Positions 47,401 through 56,616 of a DNA stretch of 64,000 nt are shown piece by piece. The translations under genes and the position numbers were made by a program. Positions within the stretch are counted from its first letter, which is position 1. Each line of letters begins with the position of its first letter. The notes under the pieces are model-generated. The model was not told the DNA's origin and searched no databases. It saw only the letters and a list, made by a program, of their open reading frames with translations. Origin of the DNA: Rhizobium tumorigenes (GTDB lineage Bacteria > Pseudomonadota > Alphaproteobacteria > Rhizobiales > Rhizobiaceae); contig NZ_CP117259.1 in assembly GCF_003240565.2 (NCBI RefSeq), forward strand, positions 240,573-304,572. Direction: 5' to 3'.

Positions 47401-47429
47401 GTTCGCAAGCCAAGACATACCCCGGAATT

Positions 47430-47476
47430 GACGGCGGCCAATACCTGACTTAATGAGTTAGGTATTGGCCGCCGTC
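47430..47476 (+). terminator. Long perfect hairpin after glgB
   Basis: A 17-bp perfect stem, GACGGCGGCCAATACCT with AGGTATTGGCCGCCGTC, encloses a 13-nt loop GACTTAATGAGTT that can add three more pairs (ACT/AGT). It begins 30 bp after the glgB stop and ends 26 bp before the AraC-gene start. A short GTTT follows, so it may terminate the glucan operon; it could equally be an operator for the AraC gene. Confidence 0.5.
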
Positions 47477-47502
47477 GTTTGGTGCGGCCGCTGGAATGAG
47501 CG

Positions 47503-48381
47503 ATGACATTTCACCCTCGCATGGATAACAAGATTGAGGGCTTCTCCGTCATCGGCGGTGTACACCGTCGCGTCTGGAATGGAATCGTCGCCGATGTCTG
47601 GGACGTCGATTGTGCGCCCTATGCCGGCGGCTACTACGTCTCCGACGATCCCCGGATGTTTGTCCTCCTGGACTCGCGCGGCTCCGGTCAATGCAGCCTC
47701 AAGCTGTCGCCAAAAGCGGCCGGCGTGCAGCAGGGAAATGCGCCGCGTGCCTCCTACATACCGGCCGGGCTGGAGATGTGGGTCGATATGGTAGATATCG
47801 ATTTCGTCCGTCATCTCGATATCCACTTCAGCGCGGAAGGGCTCAGCCGCCGCCTGATGGAGGACCTCGATCCCGCCAGGCTAGGCAATCCGCGCCTGCT
47901 GTTTTCCGATTCGCGCGTGCTGGCGCTGGCAGGTCTTATCGCTGCGGAATGCGAAAATCCCGCGCCGCTGCACGATCTCTACGGCGACGGACTGGCGGTC
48001 TCGCTGTTGATCGATGTGCTGCAACTCTCCCGGACAGCACCGCGCAAGCGCAGCAGACTTGCTGCGTGGCAGGTGCGCCGGGTGGTCGATTACATCGAGG
48101 AAAATTGCCTCAGAAATATCCGGCTGGAGGAACTGGCGGCTTTGACCAGTATGTCTCAATCGCACTTCAGCCACGCTTTCAAGGCCTCGACCGGCATTCC
48201 CCCGCACCAGTGGCAGACGAAGGCGCGACTCGATCGGGCCAAACAATTGATGATTTCGGATACGCCGTTGACGGACGTGGCCGTCGAGACAGGGTTTTCG
48301 GACCAGGCGCATTTCACCCGTGTCTTTCGCAAGCACATAGGCACCACGCCGGCAAACTGGAGAAAGAGCCAGCTTGTGTGA
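47503..48381 (+). CDS. AraC-family transcriptional regulator
   Basis: A 292-residue regulator with an N-terminal sensing part (about 1-185) and a C-terminal AraC double HTH (about 190-290): VVDYIEENCLRNIRLEELAALTSMSQSHFSHAFK, then TDVAVETGFSDQAHFTRVFRKHIG. It lies 172 bp upstream of the TonB-dependent receptor on the same strand, the arrangement of siderophore-responsive AraC activators such as PchR- or AlcR-type proteins. It may activate the receptor when ferric siderophore is sensed; this is inferred. Confidence 0.9.
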   Translation: MTFHPRMDNKIEGFSVIGGVHRRVWNGIVADVWDVDCAPYAGGYYVSDDPRMFVLLDSRGSGQCSLKLSPKAAGVQQGNAPRASYIPAGLEMWVDMVDIDFVRHLDIHFSAEGLSRRLMEDLDPARLGNPRLLFSDSRVLALAGLIAAECENPAPLHDLYGDGLAVSLLIDVLQLSRTAPRKRSRLAAWQVRRVVDYIEENCLRNIRLEELAALTSMSQSHFSHAFKASTGIPPHQWQTKARLDRAKQLMISDTPLTDVAVETGFSDQAHFTRVFRKHIGTTPANWRKSQLV

Positions 48382-48478
48382 GGCTTTTGACACAGGGTCC
48401 GGGCAAATGCCGACATCTGCCACAATTGCCCAAAAACGTTCTATTTTGCGAAATTGCGACAAGCCCTTCGATTTAATA

Positions 48479-48493
48479 TGAGTTAATAACTCA
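48479..48493. promoter_or_regulatory. Iron-responsive operator (RirA-type IRO box)
   Basis: TGA-GTTAATAAC-TCA, a perfect 15-bp palindrome and exact fit to the TGA-N9-TCA pattern described for the rhizobial iron regulator RirA. It is 60 bp before the TonB-dependent receptor start, in an AT-rich promoter (TTTAATATG...CTTATATTG). It predicts repression in iron-rich conditions. Confidence 0.7.
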
Positions 48494-48553
48494 TCTTATA
48501 TTGAGAAGGCGCCGCCTTGAGGGTGAAGGGCGGCGCGCAATGGGGCGCAGGAC

Positions 48554-50767
48554 ATGACGTATTTGACCAAGGGAATTTCATTCAAGGCACGGCTGGCAGC
48601 GGGCGTGGCTATGGCGAGCCTTTCGCTTGTCACATCGGCGACCGCACAGGAGACGCAGCCGACCGAACTAAAACCGCTGGTGGTGCAGGGCGGTCAGGGC
48701 GGCAAGGCCGGCGCGACCGACACCGGAAGCGATACGACCGGCCGCGATCCGGTCAAAGGTTATGTTGCCAAGACCACGACGGCGGGATCTAAAGCGGATA
48801 TTCCGATCAAGGACCTGCCGCAGTCGTTATCGGTGGTCGGTCAGCAGGAAATGCAGGACCGCGGTATTACAAACAAGGTGGATGAAGCCCTGCGCTATAC
48901 GCCGGGTGTCAACACCCAGCCGTTCGGCAATGACGGCGACACCGACTGGTTTTACATCCGCGGTTTCGATGCGACCCAGACAGGCGTCTTTCTCGATGGG
49001 TTGACGCTTTTCAGCTACGGCTTCGGCGGCTTCCAGATCGATCCATTTTCGCTTGAGCGCATCGAAGTGCTAAAGGGCGCATCGTCAGTGACCTATGGCG
49101 GCACCAATCCCGGCGGTATCGTCAATATGGTCCGCAAAGAACCGACCGATCAGCCGCTTTACTACACGGAGGTCGGGATCAACAACAACGGCAATGCCTA
49201 TGCCGGCTTTGACTTCTCCGACAAGCTAAGCGCCGACGGAGTCTGGAGCTACCGCCTGACCGGCAAAGTCGCCGGCGGCGACCAGTACAGCGACTTCACA
49301 CACGACCTGCGTGGCTTCGTGATGCCGCAGATCACCATCTCGCCAGACGAATCCACCAAGTTCTCGGTCTATGCCTATGTCAGCGGTCTCGACGAAGTGC
49401 ACAGCGGCAATGGCTTTTTCCCCTATGTCGGTACCGTCGTCGATGCCCCGTTCGGCAAGATCGACCGCAAGGCTTTCTACGGCGAACCGAGCATCGACAA
49501 GGAAACCTACAGCCAGGAAATGGTCGGCTACTCCATCGAGCATGAATTCGATGGTGGCTGGAAGCTTTCGCAGAACCTGCGTTACGGCCACCTGAAGAAG
49601 GACGAGGAAGGCCCGTATCTCAATGGCTATGTTGGCGGCGACCCGAATGCTGCCGGCTACAGCGACCCGAGCTACGAACTGGCGCGCATCGGCTTCACCG
49701 AGCATAGCAAGGCCGATTCCTTCTCGGTCGACAATAAAGCCCAGCGTGAGTTCGACCTGGGCGGCATCAGCCACAATTTCATGGTCGGCACGGACTATTC
49801 GCTCTATCGCCTCGATAACGTGCAAGCCTGCTGCGGCTCGAACCCTATCAGCGCCACCGACCCGGTCTACAACAGCACCCAGGGCGCCAACTTCGTCTAT
49901 CTCGACCAGGTAATGACGCAGCAGCAGCTCGGCGTCTATGCTCAGGACCAGATGAAGTTTGGCGACGGCTGGCTAGTGACCCTCAACGGCCGCTACGATT
50001 TCGTCGACGAGAATGCGGACTCCCGGATCTCCACGGATTCCGGCTCGAACAGCAAGTCGCCAAGCGGCCGGGCCGGTCTTGCCTACGACTTTGGCAACGG
50101 TATAACGCCTTACGTCAGCGTCGGAACTTTCTTCAATCCGCTGATCGGCACGACCGCTACCGGTGCCGGACTGGTCCCCGAAGAGGGCGAACAATATGAA
50201 GCCGGCATCAAATACCAGCCGACCTTCATGGACGCCCTGTTCACCGCCTCGATCTTCAACATCAACAGAAAGAACATGGCGCTGACTGATCCCGCCACCT
50301 TCCTGCAGTACCAGCTCGGCGAAGTGCGCTCGCGCGGGATCGAACTGGAAGGCAAGGTCAATCTCGACCAGAACTGGAAGCTGCTCGGCTCATACTCGTA
50401 CACAGACCTGGAGGTCACGAAAAACCTCGACACCAGCATCGTCGGTAATTCGCCCTATCTGGTGCCGAACTCGACCGCCTCGCTCTGGCTCGACTACACT
50501 GTAGCCGACGGTTCACTCGAGGGCGTCAGCCTCGGTGCCGGCATGCGCTACCAGGGCAAGTCCTGGGCCGATGCCGCCAACACGCTGCGCGTACCCTCGG
50601 CCACCGTCTTCGATGCGGCCGTGCGTTACGAAAAGAACGGCTGGGGTGCAGCGCTCAATGTCGCCAACGTCTTCGACAAGGAATACGTTTCGGGTTGCGC
50701 CGGGGTGAATACCTGCGGTTACGCCGATGCTCGGACCTTCACCCTGAAACTCAGCAAGAAGTGGTAG
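48554..50767 (+). CDS. TonB-dependent siderophore receptor
   Basis: A 737-residue outer-membrane receptor of the FhuA/FoxA-like siderophore family. Signal peptide about 1-31 (ending SATAQ), a possible TonB box in ELKPLVVQG, plug domain about 80-190 with DLPQSLSVVGQQEM, LRYTPGVNTQ, FYIRGFDA, RIEVLKGASSVTYGGTNPGGIVN, then a 22-strand barrel ending FTLKLSKKW (terminal aromatic). No STN signalling domain is present. A surface loop has the pair ACCGSNP. An iron box lies upstream and a siderophore-interacting reductase follows. The siderophore (perhaps a hydroxamate) is not certain. Confidence 0.93.
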   Translation: MTYLTKGISFKARLAAGVAMASLSLVTSATAQETQPTELKPLVVQGGQGGKAGATDTGSDTTGRDPVKGYVAKTTTAGSKADIPIKDLPQSLSVVGQQEMQDRGITNKVDEALRYTPGVNTQPFGNDGDTDWFYIRGFDATQTGVFLDGLTLFSYGFGGFQIDPFSLERIEVLKGASSVTYGGTNPGGIVNMVRKEPTDQPLYYTEVGINNNGNAYAGFDFSDKLSADGVWSYRLTGKVAGGDQYSDFTHDLRGFVMPQITISPDESTKFSVYAYVSGLDEVHSGNGFFPYVGTVVDAPFGKIDRKAFYGEPSIDKETYSQEMVGYSIEHEFDGGWKLSQNLRYGHLKKDEEGPYLNGYVGGDPNAAGYSDPSYELARIGFTEHSKADSFSVDNKAQREFDLGGISHNFMVGTDYSLYRLDNVQACCGSNPISATDPVYNSTQGANFVYLDQVMTQQQLGVYAQDQMKFGDGWLVTLNGRYDFVDENADSRISTDSGSNSKSPSGRAGLAYDFGNGITPYVSVGTFFNPLIGTTATGAGLVPEEGEQYEAGIKYQPTFMDALFTASIFNINRKNMALTDPATFLQYQLGEVRSRGIELEGKVNLDQNWKLLGSYSYTDLEVTKNLDTSIVGNSPYLVPNSTASLWLDYTVADGSLEGVSLGAGMRYQGKSWADAANTLRVPSATVFDAAVRYEKNGWGAALNVANVFDKEYVSGCAGVNTCGYADARTFTLKLSKKW

Positions 50768-50783
50768 TCGGCTGACCGGAAGC

Positions 50784-50801
50784 GGGTGGCTGGCGCCACC
50801 C
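50784..50801 (+). promoter_or_regulatory. Hairpin between receptor and reductase genes
   Basis: GGGTGGC, loop TGGC, GCCACCC: a perfect 7-bp GC stem 17 bp after the receptor stop, followed by CCCTTTC. It may partly end transcription or stabilise the receptor mRNA. Confidence 0.45.
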
Positions 50802-50837
50802 CCTTTCATGCGACAGCGCAAAACGAGGAGATACGCA

Positions 50838-51893
50838 ATGATGAACGCCGCTGTGTTTACCGCCTCCGGCGTTGCCATTCCCGCCGATGCAGCGAAGTTG
50901 CTGGACCAGCTTTGTGCCCAGTTGCCGGATTACGTCGTCCGCACGTCTGATGGCGCGACCATCGAGACGACGATAGGCGGCGGCGACATCGCGCTTGCCG
51001 ACAACCGGCTGATCATCAACCTGCAATGCCCGACGGCCTCGATGTTGTTTACCATTCGCTGCATGGTGGCGGAGCACCTGTTCAAGTCCGCTGAAAACGA
51101 CGAACTCGATCTCCGCTGGGCGGATGGCCCGCAGGTGGCAGCAGTCCCGGATCTGCGCGAAATCACCGTCGTCGGCGCCCGCGATATCACGCCCCATATG
51201 CGCCGTGTCACTGTCGCCACCGATGATATCGGCCATTTCAGCCGCGGGGGGCTGCATGTCCGTTTGCTGATACCGCCCCGTGGCCGTCAGCCAGTCTGGC
51301 CTCGGACGATGCCGGATGGACGTATCCAGTGGCCGAAGGGCGATGATGCGCTGATCGTCCGTCCTTACACGATCCGCAATCTGCATCCTGATCGCGGCGA
51401 ACTCGATATCGACTTTGTCATCCACGAGGGTGATCATGGGCCGGGTGCAGCCTGGGCGCTGTCCGCGAAGTCCGGTGACCGCGCCGCTCTCATGGGGCCA
51501 GGTGGCGGCGATATGCCGGATGTCGGCGACATCATTCTGGTTGGCGATGAAACCGCCCTCCCCGCCATCGCCCGCATTGCCGCCGCCGCACCTTCAGATG
51601 CCCGGTTGCGCATATTCGTAGAGGTCTCCAGCAAGGCGGACGAGCAGCCGTTGCCAACGGTGGCAAGGTGCCGGGTCGTCTGGCTTCACCGCGATAAGGG
51701 CTTTTCCGGGCGGCTGGAGGCAATCGTCCGCGAGCAGGTTGCCGCCGGAGGAGAGAAGCCGTTCGTCTGGGTTGCCTGCGAACAGGCAGAGGCCCGGGCG
51801 ATCCGGATTTTTCTGAAAACGGAAATCGCCTATGACCGTGATCGTTTCAGTGTCGCCGCGTACTGGCAGCGACAACAGTCGCCTGTCGCCTAA
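50838..51893 (+). CDS. Siderophore-interacting protein (FAD/NAD(P)H ferric-siderophore reductase)
   Basis: A 351-residue cytoplasmic reductase releasing iron from imported siderophore. N-terminal DUF2218-like part (about 1-95), then FAD-binding SIP domain with HMRRVTVATDD, RPYTIRNLHPDRGELDIDFV and GPGAAWALSAKSGD, and C-terminal NAD(P)H part with LVGDETALPAI and WVACEQAEARAIR. GAGGAGAT precedes tandem ATGs; the first at 50838 is used. It is 70 bp after the TonB receptor and should share its iron control. Confidence 0.93.
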   Translation: MMNAAVFTASGVAIPADAAKLLDQLCAQLPDYVVRTSDGATIETTIGGGDIALADNRLIINLQCPTASMLFTIRCMVAEHLFKSAENDELDLRWADGPQVAAVPDLREITVVGARDITPHMRRVTVATDDIGHFSRGGLHVRLLIPPRGRQPVWPRTMPDGRIQWPKGDDALIVRPYTIRNLHPDRGELDIDFVIHEGDHGPGAAWALSAKSGDRAALMGPGGGDMPDVGDIILVGDETALPAIARIAAAAPSDARLRIFVEVSSKADEQPLPTVARCRVVWLHRDKGFSGRLEAIVREQVAAGGEKPFVWVACEQAEARAIRIFLKTEIAYDRDRFSVAAYWQRQQSPVA

Positions 51894-51895
51894 TC

Positions 51896-51914
51896 CGAAG
51901 GCCCCTGCCCTTCG
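51896..51914. terminator. Possible terminator hairpin between convergent genes
   Basis: CGAAGG, seven bases, CCTTCG, between the convergent stops at 51893 and 51925. The stem is short (6 bp) and there is no T-run, so this is weak. Confidence 0.3.
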
Positions 51915-51924
51915 CTATGCCATT

Positions 51925-53727
51925 TCAGCTCGGCTCGAACAGCGGGACGATCTCCATCTCCGGCACCAGCACGAGGCCCTTGTCGGTGATCCGAATTTCC
52001 GGAATGACCGAAAGCGGTATGAGGTTGAAGCCCATGTAGGCGATGGTGCACTCGGCCTTTTCCCACTCGATCTTCAGCAGCTTGGTCTCTTCGGCTACCT
52101 CGTGGACCCGCTTGTCGGACAAAAGCCCCGCAATTGGCAGTGGCACCATGGCTGTCACCTTGCCATCCATGACTACGCAGACACCGCCCTGCTTTTCCTC
52201 GATGGCCGCAAGCGCTACCTGCATGTCTGCCTCGTTGGTGCCGGCGACGATGATGTTATGGCTATCATGGCCGACCGAAGATGCGACCGCACCCTTCTTA
52301 AGCCCGAAGCCGTTTAGCAGTCCGTGGGCAACATTATCGGCGGATTTTCCATGACGCTCGATGACTGTCACGAAGCACAGGCCGTGGCGCTCGAAATGTG
52401 TCTGCCAGTCGTTCGCCGGCTCAAGACTGACGGTGACGTGGCCGAGGGTGATGCCGGGAAGCTCGGTCTTGATGGTGTGTGCGAGCACCGGCGTGGTCGG
52501 CAGGTCCGGCGTCAGTTTGAGATTGGCCGGCAGCTTCACCGTATGGTAGGCGGCCTCCGGATACCGGTATGGTTTTGAAAGCGCCTCGTCGAGGACAGCG
52601 GTGATCTTGCGGTTGTCCACGACCAGTTCGCCACCGTACCAGGTGCTGACCGGCTTCAGTTCGTCGGTCAGCAGCACGAGATCGGCGCGCCGTCCACCGC
52701 CGAGGCCGCCGATTTCGTTTTCCATGCCGAAGCGCGTGGCGCCGTGCAGCGAGCCCATCGACCAGGCCTGCTCGATCGTCATGCCGGCCTTTACGGCCTC
52801 CCGCGTCACCCAGTCCTGGCCGAACAGCAGCAGGTCATCGGCGTCGCGGTCGTCGGTGCATACGGCGATGCGTTTGTGCGAGGCGCCGAGTTCGGTAATG
52901 GTCTTGATCGCCAGCGGCAGGCTGTGCCATGGCGTCGTCGGCGGGCCGCCGCGCAGGAAGAGCCAGATGCCTGCCTCCAGCATGTCGTCGGCAATGTCCC
53001 GGTCGATGGCTTCATGGGTGTCAGTGACCCCAGACGCAGCATAGGCCGACACGAATTCGCGGCCGTAGACGTGCCCGGAGACCGGCCTACCCCTTTCCAG
53101 CGCCGCAGCAAGGATGGCGTGGCTGCGCTCGTCACCCATGGCGACCTGGACGAAATCCATTTTCTCGCCAAGTGCCACCGCTTCGGGCCATTTGTCGAAC
53201 AGGGCTGCGATTTTCGCAGGCGTCAGATCGCCCCCGGCCGTCTCGAACACTGGCGAGGTTGCCGGCACGGTGCTCGGCACCGTCAGGAAGATCGACAGCG
53301 GCGCCTGTCGCGCGTCTTCCAGCATGGCTTCGACACCGGCGACATCCATGACGTTGCCGATCTCGTGGCTGTCGCAGAAAATCGTCGTCGTGCCGTTCAG
53401 AAGAGCGGCCTCTGCATAGGCACACGCCGTGACCATGCTCGACTCGATGTGGATATGCGGATCGACCAGTCCGGGCGCGATGATGCCGCCCCTTGCATCA
53501 TAGCGTTTGGCCTGTGTCCCCTTATAGGTGCCGTTCGGTTTTACTGCAGCAATGCGGCCGCCGGAGATCCAGATTTCCTTGCCGGGCAGAATGCGTTCCG
53601 AATAGGTCGAGAGCACGCGCGCATCGCCGATGACCAGATCGGGCTCGCGGCGCGCGGAGGCGACATCGGCAAGAGTGCGGGTCATGGTGGAGAGCGGCTT
53701 GATGGAAAAGCGGGTCAGCGTGGTCAT
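51925..53727 (-). CDS. ade: Adenine deaminase
   Basis: Adenine deaminase converts adenine to hypoxanthine and ammonia for purine salvage or nitrogen supply. The 600-residue amidohydrolase has the metal motif [15 protein letters not shown] near residues 88-102, [16 protein letters not shown] with a metal His, and the AdeC C-terminal domain with [16 protein letters not shown]. The ATG at 53727 ([12 protein letters not shown]) follows GGATTTCG; longer in-frame starts lack support. It is convergent with the siderophore reductase gene. Confidence 0.94.
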   Translation of the reverse strand: MTTLTRFSIKPLSTMTRTLADVASARREPDLVIGDARVLSTYSERILPGKEIWISGGRIAAVKPNGTYKGTQAKRYDARGGIIAPGLVDPHIHIESSMVTACAYAEAALLNGTTTIFCDSHEIGNVMDVAGVEAMLEDARQAPLSIFLTVPSTVPATSPVFETAGGDLTPAKIAALFDKWPEAVALGEKMDFVQVAMGDERSHAILAAALERGRPVSGHVYGREFVSAYAASGVTDTHEAIDRDIADDMLEAGIWLFLRGGPPTTPWHSLPLAIKTITELGASHKRIAVCTDDRDADDLLLFGQDWVTREAVKAGMTIEQAWSMGSLHGATRFGMENEIGGLGGGRRADLVLLTDELKPVSTWYGGELVVDNRKITAVLDEALSKPYRYPEAAYHTVKLPANLKLTPDLPTTPVLAHTIKTELPGITLGHVTVSLEPANDWQTHFERHGLCFVTVIERHGKSADNVAHGLLNGFGLKKGAVASSVGHDSHNIIVAGTNEADMQVALAAIEEKQGGVCVVMDGKVTAMVPLPIAGLLSDKRVHEVAEETKLLKIEWEKAECTIAYMGFNLIPLSVIPEIRITDKGLVLVPEMEIVPLFEPS

Positions 53728-53844
53728 CGAAATCCAATCTCTTGTCGGGGCCGAACAGGGATGCATGCTCGCAAACGCAAGCGGCGAATGCAACGGGTGT
53801 TGCATTCGCCGGAGGGACTTCTGTGGGTGTCGGATGGAGAGCCG

Positions 53845-54657
53845 TTACTCGGCAGGAATCTCGTCGGTAACCACTTCGAAGCGGACCAGGTTTGCCGGGC
53901 CGAAATTCGTCGTCAGGGCGACGTCTGTTGCATCGCGACCGGTTGCCATCAGGATACGTCCAATGCGCGGCTTGTTGTGACGGGCGTCTACCGTGTGCCA
54001 GTTTCCACCGAGGTAGACTTCGAACCAGGCACTGAAATCCATCGGGTTAACGTCGACGGGCACGCCGATATCGCCAAGATAGCCGGTGCAATAGCGTGCC
54101 GGAATATTCATGCAGCGGCAGAGCGTGATGGCGAGATGGGCGTAATCGCGGCAAACGCCTACGCGGTCGATGAAGCCACCATAAGCGCTGCGGGTGGAAT
54201 CGGCCTGCTGGTAATCGAACCTGATCTGGTTATGGGCAAAATTGAGGATCGCCTTGACGCGCTGCCAGCCGAAAGGCGTATTGCCAAATTCCGACCAGGC
54301 GAAGTTCGCCAGCCGGTCCGTGTCGCAATAGCGGCTGCCCAGCAAGTAGACGAGAACCTCGTTCGGCAGATCCTTGATCTCGTGCTGCACGGCATCCACC
54401 GGAATATTGTCCGGCAGGCCGGTATCGTAGATTTCGAAGGCTGTGGAAATTGTCGTTACGCCGGCGGGCGCCACGATGCGTGTGCAAGCGTTGCCAAAAC
54501 CGTCGGTGTAGCCTGAAGCTTCTATGTCCCTGTCGAAGGTCAGGACCTGGTCGGACAACAGGTCGATGCGCCGCGACGGGTGAATGTTCAGGCACAGCAA
54601 CATGGGAGTTGGCTGCGGGCAGTCGTACGCAATGCTGAAGCCGGCACTTATTTTCAT
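53845..54657 (-). CDS. Transglutaminase-like cysteine protease family protein (second of pair)
   Basis: A 270-residue transglutaminase-like protein. The Cys-His-Asp triad is seen as GVCRDYAHLAITLCR, WHTVDARHN and the following Asp region. No signal peptide is seen. Such proteins in bacteria act as peptidases or in amide hydrolysis; the substrate is not known. The ATG at 54657 is used since the preceding in-frame codon is GTG. It lies 44 bp after a related gene (54702-55646) on the same strand; the pair is probably one transcript. Confidence 0.87.
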   Translation of the reverse strand: MKISAGFSIAYDCPQPTPMLLCLNIHPSRRIDLLSDQVLTFDRDIEASGYTDGFGNACTRIVAPAGVTTISTAFEIYDTGLPDNIPVDAVQHEIKDLPNEVLVYLLGSRYCDTDRLANFAWSEFGNTPFGWQRVKAILNFAHNQIRFDYQQADSTRSAYGGFIDRVGVCRDYAHLAITLCRCMNIPARYCTGYLGDIGVPVDVNPMDFSAWFEVYLGGNWHTVDARHNKPRIGRILMATGRDATDVALTTNFGPANLVRFEVVTDEIPAE

Positions 54658-54701
54658 CACTTAGCCTTTGTTTATGGGAAACCCATGCAAATTGGCATGA
54701 G

Positions 54702-55646
54702 CTACCGTTGAACGTTGCAGGAGAGAGACTGTTCCATGGCTCTTTCGGCCCTTTCCGGAAGCGTACCTGCACTCCGCTCGGTTGTCACGTTTACCTGTAC
54801 CGTCATGTAGTCATAATCCTCAGCTTCTCCGTCATAACTGCCGGTGAGCGGGATTGCTTGGCGCGGATCGCGAGCAACGCCGACACGGATCAGATCGCGA
54901 TTTCCGACAATTCCGTTGGTCGGATCGAATTCGACCCACCCGGCGCCGGGCAGATAGACCTGGCACCAGGCATGGGTGGAGCCGCCGCCCCGTATCGCTG
55001 AATCGTTGCGGCTGGGAACGAAGACGTAACCCGTGACGAAGCGGGCGGCGAGGCCGAGGGAGCGGGCCGCTTCGATCATCAGCAGTGCGAAATCGCGACA
55101 GGTTCCCTTGCGCAGCTTCAGCGTCTCGATCGGCAGCTGCGTGCCGCGCGCAGAGCGGCGGGCGTAGGCGAAGCTTTCATGGATGGCAAAGCACATCGTC
55201 ATCAGCAACTGGCCGGTTGCCGTCGGCTGCCCGATGCGGACGAACTGGCGCGCCCATTTGCCGACGATGTCATGCGGATCAGGATAGTGCCGCTCTATGG
55301 TCGGCCGAAGGTCTGCGACTTCGTCGGGGTCATAGGCGAACGGATATTGCAGAGCGGTGTCGTCTATCTGCAGGTTCAGGGCCACCTGGGGCGTGTGGTC
55401 GAGACGGATCCTTGTTTCGAAGCGCAACTCGCTGGCCGGCTCGGATACATTCACCAGCGCGACACAGTTTCCGAAAACGTCGAGAATCCATCGGACGCTG
55501 CTGGGTTTTGGCTCGACGAGCAGTGTCGATTCGAGGAGCCGCTGGTCGAAGCTGTCGCGCGGGCGGAACATCAGCCGGTGCTCCCCGAATGCGACTGGCT
55601 TCTTGTAGCGGTAGACCGTGATATGTTTGACGGAAAAGACAGTCAT
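54702..55646 (-). CDS. Transglutaminase-like protein with N-terminal beta domain (first of pair)
   Basis: A 314-residue protein: bacterial transglutaminase-like N-terminal region (about 1-85, FSVKHITVYRYKKPVAFGEHRLMF) followed by a transglutaminase core with LRKGTCRDFALLMIEAARSLG (Cys), GGGSTHAWCQVYLPGAGWVEFDPTNG (His, Asp). It is like proteins often encoded near circularly permuted ATP-grasp and alpha-E genes, but none of these is here. Its partner follows 44 bp on. Confidence 0.9.
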   Translation of the reverse strand: MTVFSVKHITVYRYKKPVAFGEHRLMFRPRDSFDQRLLESTLLVEPKPSSVRWILDVFGNCVALVNVSEPASELRFETRIRLDHTPQVALNLQIDDTALQYPFAYDPDEVADLRPTIERHYPDPHDIVGKWARQFVRIGQPTATGQLLMTMCFAIHESFAYARRSARGTQLPIETLKLRKGTCRDFALLMIEAARSLGLAARFVTGYVFVPSRNDSAIRGGGSTHAWCQVYLPGAGWVEFDPTNGIVGNRDLIRVGVARDPRQAIPLTGSYDGEAEDYDYMTVQVNVTTERSAGTLPERAERAMEQSLSCNVQR

Positions 55647-56024
55647 AGTTCAAATGCCCTTCACAGCCTGCATGCGCCGGAGGCTGCATCGATTCTGGAA
55701 AAGCGGCCATGCTATATTTTTTCGCCCGTCATGGAAGCGATGATCCGATTCGCGCGCCATTCCTGTTCATATTAGCGGACGATATATTAATGCGCGGACA
55801 ATTATCCGGAGCTTCGGAAGGCGGAGTGTCCAGAGCTCGGCCGGCACGCTGAGAGTTGACAAATAGAAGCAGTTCGGGTAGTAAAAAACATCGGTAGTTG
55901 TTTGCGATATTTATGTTTGCTGGCGCTTGGCGCTTTCTTGACGAAATTCCCCTTTCAAAAATCGAAAATTTATTCGCCGAGTATCTCTCTGCGAAAAACG
56001 ATGTTGCTATGGAAAGGGTTCGTC
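55647..56024. other. Intergenic region with cspA promoter and leader
   Basis: These 378 bp lie between the divergent transglutaminase pair and cspA. The right part holds a good sigma-70 promoter at 55856-55884 and a leader of about 130 nt. The left part (55650-55800) has AT-rich sequence that may drive the minus-strand genes. No ORF is convincing. Confidence 0.55.
55856..55884 (+). promoter_or_regulatory. Predicted cspA promoter
   Basis: TTGACA, 17 bp, TAGTAA. With a start near 55891 the cspA leader would be about 130 nt, in the range of the long structured leaders of cold-shock genes. Confidence 0.55.
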
Positions 56025-56234
56025 ATGACCACCGGCACAGTAAAATGGTTTAACTCCACCAAGGGCTTCGGCTTTATTCAGCCTGACAATGGCGGCGCGG
56101 ACGTGTTCGTACACATCTCGGCTGTCGAGCGTGCAGGGATGCGCGAAATTGTCGAAGGCCAGAAGCTTTCTTTCGAGCTTGAGCGTGACAACAAGTCTGG
56201 CAAAATGTCTGCCGGCCAACTCCAGGCTGCTTGA
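56025..56234 (+). CDS. cspA: Cold-shock protein (CspA family)
   Basis: A 69-residue OB-fold nucleic-acid chaperone. RNP1 KGFGFIQ and RNP2-like VFVHIS are both present, in the order [18 protein letters not shown]...[13 protein letters not shown]. It melts RNA secondary structure in the cold or under stress. The ATG at 56025 opens [10 protein letters not shown] after AAAGGG; a longer in-frame reading enters the leader. A terminator follows at 56297. Confidence 0.96.
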   Translation: MTTGTVKWFNSTKGFGFIQPDNGGADVFVHISAVERAGMREIVEGQKLSFELERDNKSGKMSAGQLQAA

Positions 56235-56296
56235 CGGTCTTAAGCCTCGCCATGCCACGGATGTACTGGCATGCTGCAGGGGCTTTAGTCCAAGGG

Positions 56297-56323
56297 AAGG
56301 TCAGACCTACAGTCTGGCCTTTT
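56297..56323 (+). terminator. Rho-independent terminator after cspA
   Basis: AAGGTCAGAC, loop CTACA, GTCTGGCCTT then TT: a 10-bp stem with one G-T pair and a short T-run, 62 bp after the cspA stop. Confidence 0.7.
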
Positions 56324-56363
56324 CGCTTTAATACCGACGACACGCTTTGAGGAGGATTGAAAC

Positions 56364-56576
56364 GTGACGGAGAATTCCAAATCTCGCGAGCAGGCTGAAA
56401 TCGCCTTCAGCAAGACGCAAACCGAATACCTGGCTCGGACCAGGACAATATCCGAAATCGATGAAGTCGCCGCCGATCGCGACGCCAAGACAGCCCGTCT
56501 GCGGGAATTGCGACTTGAAAAAGAGGCCAATGCTGTGCCACAGGTAGGCAAGCCGAAGAAAGCCACAAAGCGCTGA
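56364..56576 (+). CDS. Small charged hypothetical protein, GTG start
   Basis: A 70-residue highly charged helical protein starting at GTG after a strong GAGGAGG site. It reads TENSKSREQAEIAFSKTQTE at the start and ends in a Lys-rich tail (GKPKKATKR). The segment AKTARLRELRLEKEA closely matches KTARLRAMRLASEA in the 60-residue protein at 63347-63529, so the two are paralogues. Function unknown; it may be a small nucleic-acid-binding or stress protein. Confidence 0.65.
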   Translation: MTENSKSREQAEIAFSKTQTEYLARTRTISEIDEVAADRDAKTARLRELRLEKEANAVPQVGKPKKATKR

Positions 56577-56616
56577 GAAGCCATGAGGCAAAACCACCAA
56601 TAAGGACGACGACCGC

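Noticed and set aside
52744..54516. A 590-codon plus-strand frame opposite adenine deaminase and the transglutaminase gene
   Set aside because: It crosses two real minus-strand genes and the gap between them; composition is that of a shadow frame.
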